Shown here: positions 51,230 through 58,141 of the stretch, piece by piece
Layout of the letters: each line of letters opens with the position of its first letter
Numbering within the stretch: position 1 is the first letter of the stretch
NCBI GenBank assembly: GCA_902496275.1
Contig: CABVAC010000001.1
Coordinates: forward strand, 1-64,000
Direction: 5' to 3'
Length of the DNA: 64,000 nt
Origin: an uncultured Collinsella sp.
GTDB lineage: Bacteria; Actinomycetota; Coriobacteriia; Coriobacteriales; Coriobacteriaceae
The notes under the pieces: generated by a model
Databases searched by the model: none
Told to the model about the DNA's origin: nothing
Seen by the model: the letters and a program-made list of their open reading frames with translations, nothing else
Position numbers and translations under genes: made by a program

Positions 51230-52108
51230 CTATTTGTCGTGAAGAACGGTGCCGAGGAAGTCGGTGTCGAAGGGCACGGCTTCGGCAAAGGCGTAGTTGC
51301 CGTCGCTGGCGATGAGCAGGTAGTTCTCCTCGCCGCCGAACTCCGCATCGCCACATGGGACCACCCAGGCGTGGGCGAATACCTCGAGTGCCGTGGCAGC
51401 GCAATCGCGCAGGAACGTCACATCGCTCCCCTCGCTTGCGCTCACGATATTGGCAACGTAGACGCCACCGACATTTAGGCTGCCCCGCACCAAACGCAAC
51501 GCTTCAACCGTCGCCAGCTCGCGTACGGGCTCGGCACCGCCAAAGCAATCGCTCACGACCACGTCGTAGCGACGATGGCCCACACTCGTCACACCCAGAT
51601 ACGAGCGAGCCTCAGCAGTAATCACCCGCAAGCGGTCGCCCACCGTGCGCTCCAGCTCGTCCAGATAGAACCAACGGCGCGCCAGGCGCGTAATCTCTCC
51701 GTCATACTCGATGACGTCCATGCGCAAGCCCTCGTGCGACATCAGGGCGAATTTAGGATAGGCAAACCCGCCGCCGCCCAGCATAAGCATACGGTCGATG
51801 CCGTGACCATAAGCGTCGCGCATCGCATCCTCGGACTCAAACACGTCGTCAAACGCACGATAGTACGCAAAGACGGGCTCGGCCCAACGCTCACCGACAT
51901 AGCTCGCGCTTTGGTAGACGCCGCCTTGCACCAACACGCGAATCTCATCGCCGCCCTCATCGTGCACGCGTTTCACACGCGCCAACCCATTGCGGGTTCG
52001 CGCAACCTGCAGACAGGCAGCGCGAACAGCGACGGCGGCCGCACCAAGCGCCGCGGCTCCCAGAGCAACGCCGGCAACGACGCCGGCAGAAACACTTGGC
52101 TTGTTCAT
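51230..52108 (-). CDS. spermidine synthase-like Rossmann protein with N-terminal membrane helix
   Basis: A 292-residue protein with an N-terminal hydrophobic segment (about 8-32, Ala/Val-rich) and a methyltransferase-type Rossmann fold as in spermidine synthases: GGVYQSASYVG, RMLMLGGGGFAYPKFAL, DVIEYDGEI, DVVVSDCFGG. The polyamine-binding details are not clear, so it may be a methyltransferase or a non-catalytic relative. It starts right after the elp3 stop (AAAAGGAG within the elp3 end), so it is co-translated with elp3. Confidence 0.7.
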   Translation of the reverse strand: MNKPSVSAGVVAGVALGAAALGAAAVAVRAACLQVARTRNGLARVKRVHDEGGDEIRVLVQGGVYQSASYVGERWAEPVFAYYRAFDDVFESEDAMRDAYGHGIDRMLMLGGGGFAYPKFALMSHEGLRMDVIEYDGEITRLARRWFYLDELERTVGDRLRVITAEARSYLGVTSVGHRRYDVVVSDCFGGAEPVRELATVEALRLVRGSLNVGGVYVANIVSASEGSDVTFLRDCAATALEVFAHAWVVPCGDAEFGGEENYLLIASDGNYAFAEAVPFDTDFLGTVLHDK

Positions 52109-54016
52109 CTAGAGCTCCTTTTGCAGATAGAGTCCATGGTCGTAAAAACCCAAATGGCGATAGTACTCGCGTGTGCCAATCGCGCTGATCACGTTGATGC
52201 GCGCATAGCCCGCGTCCCGAGCAATATGGCACGCACGCTCTACGAGCAAACGCCCCAATCCATGGTGCTGGGCTGCCTGGCCTTGATCTCCCACGCGCGC
52301 CGCCATGCCATACACGTGCACCTCGCGAATCATCGCCTCGTCCGGTGTCGTCGGCAACTCATCCGCATGCGCGGCAACAAAAGCACGATCGGGCAGAGAC
52401 AGACGCAAAAAGCCCGCGATCTTGCCCTGCGGCGTCACCCACTGCAAAAAGCGCTCGTGCGTCACCGGCGTCTCGTACGCCACTTCCTCGTCAAGGGTCA
52501 GCTCATGCAAGTCGGCGCCCGCCGTGCTAATCTCGCGATAGCGAATCTCACGCACTGTCGCGCCTTCCCCACGAGCCGACAAGCGGTTTTCAACGAGCTG
52601 ACGCAGGTTGGGCTTCTTGTTGCCCACCATGATGTCGTCGGAGCTAAAGTCGCGGATCATGCGACTGATGCGGCAGAACGCCGGCGTCACCACGATGTCG
52701 TCGGCCAACACATCGAGCAGCTCTTCCTCGGTATAGGGACGCCACTCGCCGCGCTCATAGCAGCCCACCAGACGCGAGCCCTCGATGAGCGCGCACGGGT
52801 AGACCTTGACCTCGTCGGGCATAAAGGCCCCTTCGGTCATAAAGCGCTCGTAGTCGCGCTTGTCCCCCTCGGGTGTGGCGCCCAATAAGTTGAGCATAAA
52901 ATGCGCATGGATCTTAAAGCCAAAGAGGCGCGCAAGCGAAAACGCCTGCTCGATCTGAGCCACCGAAATGCGACGCTCGTTGATATCGAGCAAATGCTGG
53001 TCGAGGCTCTGGATGCCCATCTGAATCTTGGTGCAGCCCAGACGACGAATGAGCGTGAGCGCCTGTGGCGTCACGGCATCGGGGCGGGTCTCGATAACGA
53101 GCCCCACCACGCGATGCTTCGCCGTCTCGTTGATGCGCTGCTGACGCTCAAGCTCCTCCATCGTTTCCGTCTGCCACTCGGCAGCCTCGCCCCATGGCGT
53201 ACCGGGGCCGTACAGACGACGCACTGCGCGGTTATAGCCACCAACGACAGCATCCACACGCCCCTGCTCGTCGGCAACGCCGCTCGCAAGCTCGGCCTCG
53301 TCGGTCGCAATGCCGGCAGCCCGATAGCGCTCGCGGCGCTCTGTTACCACCGGCGGCAGGGCATCGGCGGGAGCGTCATCGAGCAGGCGCCCTGCCTCGG
53401 CACGGCTGATGCCCGGACGCGCCAACATGGGGTTTGCCGCCACACCGGCGACGGCATCGTCATTGAGCGCACGGAAAAGCTCCGACATAAACCACGTCTG
53501 ATACCCTTGCGGATAGTCGCTCCAGGTACCGCCGAGCACAATGAGCTCTATCTTGTCGGTCGCATGTCCCATCTGCGAAAGCGCGGTCAGACGAGCGCTC
53601 ACCTGCAGATACGGGTCGAAGCAGTTTTGCTCCGCACGGGCGCACGCCGGCTCGGCGTGCAGATAGCTTTTGGGCATGCGCAGATCGTTGGGGCAAAACA
53701 GGCAATCACCCGAGCATGGCCAGGGCTTGGTAATGACGGTAATGGTCGCCACGCCCGAGGCCGTTCGGCGCGGCTTCATACGCAGGACCTGCAGCAGTTG
53801 ACGCTCCAGATCGGAATCGACATTCCACGCAGCCCACCGAACCGGCTCCTCACGTTTAACCCGCTGGTAGAACGGCAGCAGACGGCGCTTGGCCAAATCG
53901 CGTTTGTCGGCACCCTCACGGCGCGCCTCGGCATGTATCAGTTTGACGAGCGCTTTGTCGTCCACGGTCTCGCCGCGACGCAGAGCCTCGAGTATGTTCA
54001 AGATAATCTGTTCCAT
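52109..54016 (-). CDS. elp3: bacterial Elp3, radical SAM tRNA uridine-34 acetyltransferase
   Basis: A 635-residue Elp3. It has the radical SAM cluster site CSGDCLFC (about 100-107), a large radical SAM domain (GGTWSDYPQGYQTWFM, IETRPDAVT, LGCTKIQMGIQSLD, KIHAHFMLNLLGATPEGDKRDY) and a C-terminal GNAT acetyltransferase domain (about 480-635, GLGRLLVERACHIARDAGYARINVISAIGTREYYRHLGF). Elp3 uses acetyl-CoA to make the carboxymethyl group on wobble uridine of tRNA; in eukaryotes it needs the Elongator complex, but some bacterial and archaeal Elp3 act alone. A Trm9-like methyltransferase is encoded nearby (56003-56875). Confidence 0.93.
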   Translation of the reverse strand: MEQIILNILEALRRGETVDDKALVKLIHAEARREGADKRDLAKRRLLPFYQRVKREEPVRWAAWNVDSDLERQLLQVLRMKPRRTASGVATITVITKPWPCSGDCLFCPNDLRMPKSYLHAEPACARAEQNCFDPYLQVSARLTALSQMGHATDKIELIVLGGTWSDYPQGYQTWFMSELFRALNDDAVAGVAANPMLARPGISRAEAGRLLDDAPADALPPVVTERRERYRAAGIATDEAELASGVADEQGRVDAVVGGYNRAVRRLYGPGTPWGEAAEWQTETMEELERQQRINETAKHRVVGLVIETRPDAVTPQALTLIRRLGCTKIQMGIQSLDQHLLDINERRISVAQIEQAFSLARLFGFKIHAHFMLNLLGATPEGDKRDYERFMTEGAFMPDEVKVYPCALIEGSRLVGCYERGEWRPYTEEELLDVLADDIVVTPAFCRISRMIRDFSSDDIMVGNKKPNLRQLVENRLSARGEGATVREIRYREISTAGADLHELTLDEEVAYETPVTHERFLQWVTPQGKIAGFLRLSLPDRAFVAAHADELPTTPDEAMIREVHVYGMAARVGDQGQAAQHHGLGRLLVERACHIARDAGYARINVISAIGTREYYRHLGFYDHGLYLQKEL

Positions 54017-54035
54017 GTCCCCATTGTAAAGGCAA

Positions 54036-54067
54036 AGGCGCCAAAGCCCGTCACGGCTCCGGCGCCT
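54036..54067 (-). terminator. hairpin after the DUF4097 gene
   Basis: AGGCGCC/GGCGCCT arms with inner AAAGCC/GGCT pairing, located between the DUF4097 stop and elp3; the minus-strand tail is TTTGCCTTT, so it is a weak intrinsic terminator. Confidence 0.5.
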
Positions 54068-54113
54068 CCATCAAAGAGCATGCCTATATGTACCGATCTC
54101 CGAAAACCGCATG

Positions 54114-55016
54114 TCACTCCGGATCAAACGACATGTCGCCCGAACCGACCTCAAAACGATACGTAGCAGACTTATCGCCGTTATCGAATTCAAGATTCAA
54201 AATGGTCTCGCCGTCGTAGCCAAGCGGAAGGAAATCGCTCTCGAAGTCGCCACTGCCCAAGGTGAGGCTCGCCTTAAAGCCCGTAGAGCTCGGAACCGTC
54301 ATCTCCACATCGCCCGAGCCCACACTCACGTCCATCGACTTCGCGGGGGCCTGGTAGAGCTCGAACGTCACATCGCCTGAACCGACCTCAGCACTGAGCG
54401 CATCAGTCACGCTGCCCGCAAACTCTACATCTCCCGCACCCAGGAAAAGGTCGAAACCATCACAGGTGACACCGGCAATCTGCAGATCACCCGAGCCCAC
54501 GTGCGCGTTGACTCCCTTCAGATGTTCGGCAACACGGCGCGGCAGCTCGACCGTAACTGAGCGATCGATTGCCTTACTGTCATCACTTCCAAACTGGGAA
54601 ACCTTGAGCGTCGAGTCCTCGACGGATGCGATGTTCTGCGTCGCGGCCTTGGAGGCATCCATACCATTGGCAACGCGTCCCCGCTCGATAACGCGGGCCT
54701 TGTTGCCATCAACAACCTTGACGTCCACCGAAGCCGCATTGATATCGAAATCGAGGTAGCGAAACTCATCGGCATCAAAGGTCGTACACGAAAGCTGCTG
54801 AGGCCGAGCGGAATAGTTACCGCCATCGTTCATAAAATCGTCGTCATCAACCACGTCGTCCATACCGGACAAGCCGGGTATAACATCGTCGAGATCCCAC
54901 GGGCCATCAAAATGAATCAAAGTCCGCGAAACGCCAAAAACAAGCCCGATAATCAGTACAAACGCTCCGATGCCGACGCCCAGGCGCAGCTTGGATTCAT
55001 GCGAAAGCTTCATCAT
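54114..55016 (-). CDS. DUF4097 domain membrane protein
   Basis: A 300-residue protein with one N-terminal transmembrane helix (about 11-31, GVGIGAFVLIIGLVFGVSRTL) and a right-handed beta-helix-like DUF4097 region with repeated VGSGD or LGSGD turns (ahead of LQIA, VTFEL, VEMTV, FESDF). DUF4097 proteins are often paired with PspC or XRE membrane regulators in envelope-stress control. Its start overlaps the stop of the XRE gene by four bases (ATGA), so the two are coupled. Function unknown. Confidence 0.8.
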   Translation of the reverse strand: MMKLSHESKLRLGVGIGAFVLIIGLVFGVSRTLIHFDGPWDLDDVIPGLSGMDDVVDDDDFMNDGGNYSARPQQLSCTTFDADEFRYLDFDINAASVDVKVVDGNKARVIERGRVANGMDASKAATQNIASVEDSTLKVSQFGSDDSKAIDRSVTVELPRRVAEHLKGVNAHVGSGDLQIAGVTCDGFDLFLGAGDVEFAGSVTDALSAEVGSGDVTFELYQAPAKSMDVSVGSGDVEMTVPSSTGFKASLTLGSGDFESDFLPLGYDGETILNLEFDNGDKSATYRFEVGSGDMSFDPE

Positions 55017-55735
55017 TCGTCACCTTCTTTGGCACATGGCTCAGCGGTAGTCGCGGTAGCCACGTCAGCATCAGATTCCGCAGAAGTATCCTTCCCCTGG
55101 GCCTTGACCGCCACCGACGCCGAACCAACCTGAATATCCCCGCGCGCCCAATCGCCATCGAGCGCACGCGCCACCCAGTGATAGATGGGAATCGTAAAGA
55201 AGATCAGTGCGGCAAAGGGGCCGGCACCAAACAGGAACATCAGCAAAAAGAACAGCAGCCAGCACACGGCCCAATACGGGAACGACTGGAACGGGCCCTT
55301 CACCGGAGTCGAGCCAACCGCACCGCCACTCGTCGCCTGCGCCGTAGCGGCATTGGCGGCCTGTGCACTCCAGCTTGCCGCTTCCGCCGCCTTGGCGGCG
55401 GCATCACTCGCCTGCGTTGCCGCCTCGGTGGCACGTGCCGCCGCCTCATGGGTGCGTGCGCGCTCTGCCGCCTCGGCCTCGCGTTGGCGAGCGCGGTCCT
55501 CGTTCTCAAACTCGATATCGTCCTCAATCTCGTCGCTCGGATTGAGCAACTCGTCCAAGCTCACGCCATAGAGTTTGGCGAGCGAGATCAGGTTCTCGGT
55601 ATCGGGTGAGCTCTCCGCGCGCTCCCATTTACTGACCGCCTGGCGCGACAGCCCCAGCTTTCGCGCCAGCCCTTCTTGGCTAAAGCCTTTGCTGCGGCGA
55701 AGGTCGGCGAGCCGCTGCGCAGTTTCTACATTCAT
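55013..55735 (-). CDS. XRE regulator with Ala-rich linker and membrane segments
   Basis: A 240-residue protein with an N-terminal helix-turn-helix (about 6-60, GFSQEGLARKLGLSRQAVSKWERAESSPD), an acidic stretch and an Ala-rich helical linker (about 85-140, AARATEAATQASDAAAKAAEAAS), then two close hydrophobic segments (about 155-195, AVCWLLFFLLMFLFG, FAALIFFTIPIYHW) that likely anchor it. The start at 55735 has AGGAGG upstream. It is the first gene of a two-gene operon with the DUF4097 protein and likely senses an envelope signal through it. Confidence 0.85.
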   Translation of the reverse strand: MNVETAQRLADLRRSKGFSQEGLARKLGLSRQAVSKWERAESSPDTENLISLAKLYGVSLDELLNPSDEIEDDIEFENEDRARQREAEAAERARTHEAAARATEAATQASDAAAKAAEAASWSAQAANAATAQATSGGAVGSTPVKGPFQSFPYWAVCWLLFFLLMFLFGAGPFAALIFFTIPIYHWVARALDGDWARGDIQVGSASVAVKAQGKDTSAESDADVATATTAEPCAKEGDE

Positions 55736-56002
55736 GGTTCCTCCTATGTGATGCCAGCCGTGCCGCCGGACCGTTTTTGTTCTTAAGGCGCCTTGCACAG
55801 TTAAAAATCTATCCGCCACCGCCAAAAACATGCCACCTATTCTAGTGAGATTTTTGACAACCGGCGGTTGCGGGTGCATATGAGCTGCGGAAATGTGTCC
55901 AAACAAAGCAATGACCCGTAGCTTGGTTGTCCCCGTTGCGGCGTTAACGGTAGTATGGTCGTACTGTTAATTCCGCACCGCCAACGGAGGGAGTTCCGCG
56001 CC

Positions 56003-56875
56003 GTGAACCGCGATTTCGCCTCATCGCTCATCCAGCTCAACAACACGTTCTATCGCGAGCACTCCGCCTCCTTCTCCGATACGCGCCAGGCCCCGTGGCC
56101 CGGCTGGGTGCGCACCATGGACATCGCGCTCGGGCAGCTCGACGTCGCCACGATCGAGCATCCCGTCCGCGTCTTCGATCTTGCCTGCGGCAATATGCGA
56201 TTCGAGAATTTTGCCGCCGGCGGCGCACTTGCCGCCAAGGGCGTCGACGGCGCAAACCCCTCGGCAGATGCCAGCTGCCCGTTTGAGTTCTATGGTGTCG
56301 ACTCGTGCCAAGACCTGGCTATCGATGCACATGGCCACGCGCTTCGCATTCCCAACCTGCACTTCCAGGAACTCGACGTGCTCGACGCCCTCATGAAGCT
56401 CAACCCCGCCGAGACGCCCGACGTGCTTTTCGACGCCCCGCTCGCCGACATCTCGGTCTGCTTTGGCTTTATGCACCACGTGCCGTCGTGCGAGTACCGC
56501 GTACGCGTACTCGACGCCTTGGTGCGGCAGACGCGCCCGGGCGGCATCATCGCCATCAGCTTTTGGGAGTTTATGAACGACGAGCGCATGGCGCGCAAGG
56601 CCGTTCGAGCCGAAGCCCGCGCCGAGCTCACCCCGCCGTTTGAGGGTTACGATTCCGCACAGTTTGAAGCCGGCGACCACCTCATCGGCTGGCAAAACGA
56701 CCGCCACGCCTACCGCTATTGCCATCACTTTGACGATCAGCAGATCACCGACCTGGTGCGCGGCGTCCGTACGTTCTACAAGAGCGGCGAGGTCCCCGTG
56801 CGCGAGCTTGAGCGCTTCCATGCCGACGGTCGTAGCGGCGAGCTCAACCGCTATGTGATTCTCAAGCGCCTGTAG
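56003..56875 (+). CDS. SAM-dependent methyltransferase, Trm9-like
   Basis: A 290-residue class I methyltransferase. SAM motif I is VFDLACGNMRFENF (about 58-71), and ISVCFGFMHHVP, TRPGGIIAISFWEF follow. The N-terminal NTFYREHSASFSDTRQAPWPGW and the late YRYCHHFDDQQ recall, by eye, the FS-TR-PWP and RYYH patterns of eukaryotic Trm9/ALKBH8, which methylate carboxymethyl-uridine in tRNA. Together with the Elp3 gene nearby this suggests a wobble-uridine pathway; other small-molecule or RNA methyltransferase roles remain possible. The start is a GTG at 56003 with GGAGGGAG upstream. Confidence 0.72.
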   Translation: MNRDFASSLIQLNNTFYREHSASFSDTRQAPWPGWVRTMDIALGQLDVATIEHPVRVFDLACGNMRFENFAAGGALAAKGVDGANPSADASCPFEFYGVDSCQDLAIDAHGHALRIPNLHFQELDVLDALMKLNPAETPDVLFDAPLADISVCFGFMHHVPSCEYRVRVLDALVRQTRPGGIIAISFWEFMNDERMARKAVRAEARAELTPPFEGYDSAQFEAGDHLIGWQNDRHAYRYCHHFDDQQITDLVRGVRTFYKSGEVPVRELERFHADGRSGELNRYVILKRL

Positions 56876-56992
56876 GCACCGACGACTCGCCGCCGAGCCG
56901 CACCACATCTTTCGGGCAATCTATGCCCGCCCTTTTCAACCCATTGACGGAACGCGCAGCTATGCGTTCCATATTTATGACCAAGGAGCCTC

Positions 56993-57832
56993 ATGGGAGC
57001 CGTCCACGTTCGCACGCCTAAGAACTTTGTGCTCGAGGAGCGCCTGGAGCGCTACGCCGATGCGATTGAGACGAACCCCGAGGCCTATGCCGGAGATTGG
57101 CGTGAAGTCTGTGCGCCAGTTGGCAGCAAGCCATTCGAACACCTTCACCTGGATCTTGGCTGCGGCAAGGGAACGTACCTTGTAGAGCGCGCGGCCCACG
57201 AGCCAAACACGCTCTTTATCGGCATGGACCAAGAGCCCATCTGCATCGCCTATGCCGCACAGAAAATCTGCGAGCATGAACTGACCAACGCACTCGTTCT
57301 GCCTCGAGGCGCCGCATCGCTGCCGCAGCTATTTGCCACAGGCGAGCTCGATGCCATCACCATCAACTTTCCCACGCCGCAGCCCAAGGCCAAGTACGCC
57401 AAAAAGCGCCTCGTCCATGTCGACCATCTGATGCTCTATCGCCCACTCTTTGCAGCCGGCGCCACCGTAACGCTGCGAACCGACAGCAAACCGTTGCGCG
57501 ATTACGCCCTGGGACAGTTTGCCGCAGCCGGCTACGATACGCTTTGGGTAAGTGACGACGTCCGCCGCGACCATCCCGAGCATCCCGAGACCGAATATGA
57601 ATGCCGCACGCGCGAGATGGGCGCCGCCGTCTATGGCATTTGTGCTACGCCCGGCGCGGAACCCATCGAAGAGCAGCTCGCGGCGGGCCGCGCGCAGGAG
57701 CAAAGCCTTGCCTGCTACCTGCCCGAAAACCTCGATGAGCTCACCTACGTGCCTCTCGGCATGGAAGAGGCCGTCGAGAACTTCAGAAACCGTGCCCGCA
57801 AGGGCAAGAAGCGCCTGCCGCAAGAGTCCTAG
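56993..57832 (+). CDS. trmB: tRNA (guanine-N7-)-methyltransferase, divergent
   Basis: A 279-residue TrmB-type methyltransferase that adds the m7G at position 46 of tRNA. It has SAM motif HLDLGCGKGTYLVERA, the SAM-contact FIGMDQEP, the family block ITINFPTPQPKAKYAKKRLVH, the TDSKPLRDYALG region and TEYECRTREMG. The NFP block differs from the usual NFPDPWPKxRH (Asp and Trp are replaced by Thr and Gln, His by Tyr), so activity may be altered. AAGGAG lies before the ATG. Confidence 0.85.
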   Translation: MGAVHVRTPKNFVLEERLERYADAIETNPEAYAGDWREVCAPVGSKPFEHLHLDLGCGKGTYLVERAAHEPNTLFIGMDQEPICIAYAAQKICEHELTNALVLPRGAASLPQLFATGELDAITINFPTPQPKAKYAKKRLVHVDHLMLYRPLFAAGATVTLRTDSKPLRDYALGQFAAAGYDTLWVSDDVRRDHPEHPETEYECRTREMGAAVYGICATPGAEPIEEQLAAGRAQEQSLACYLPENLDELTYVPLGMEEAVENFRNRARKGKKRLPQES

Positions 57833-58141
57833 GGGCTTCTGATGGTCGCGGCTTCAGCAAATAAGCGCGAATAGGCGCCAGCAAACAACCCTCAAACCTA
57901 AGTGAGTAGACTTTTTTGCAATAGCCAAGCACAACCCGCATAACGAATACTAAAACCGCAGATAGAACCCTTGTGCAAAATCCATGTGCTCGCGACATCG
58001 CAAAAAGTCTACTCACTTAGCTGGCAACTGCACCAAACGGCCGGGCAGAACGCCCATTTCCTGCATTTTCTTGCCTGCAAACGCATCGATGCGCCGCTAC
58101 GCCATAATAGTTGGCGGACAATCGCGAGAGAAAGCAACCAC
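57833..58141. other. 309-base gap with a TIR-like palindromic element
   Basis: Between trmB and the helicase gene. It holds a 123-base element (57898-58020) with 21/22-base inverted ends and, further right, a CATAAT box (58105-58110) that may be the -10 of the helicase gene. No coding potential that I trust. Confidence 0.6.
57898..58020. repeat. 123-bp element with 21-22-bp terminal inverted repeats
   Basis: The left end 57898-57919 (starting CTAAGTGAGTAGAC) and the right end 58000-58020 (ending GTCTACTCACTTAG) are complementary over 21 bases with a single extra T on the left. The 80-base interior is not repetitive. This fits a MITE-like or other small palindromic element. Confidence 0.75.

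Noticed and set aside
57783..58016. 77-codon minus-strand frame across the inverted-repeat element
   Set aside because: It overlaps trmB and the element; no start signal and no domain.
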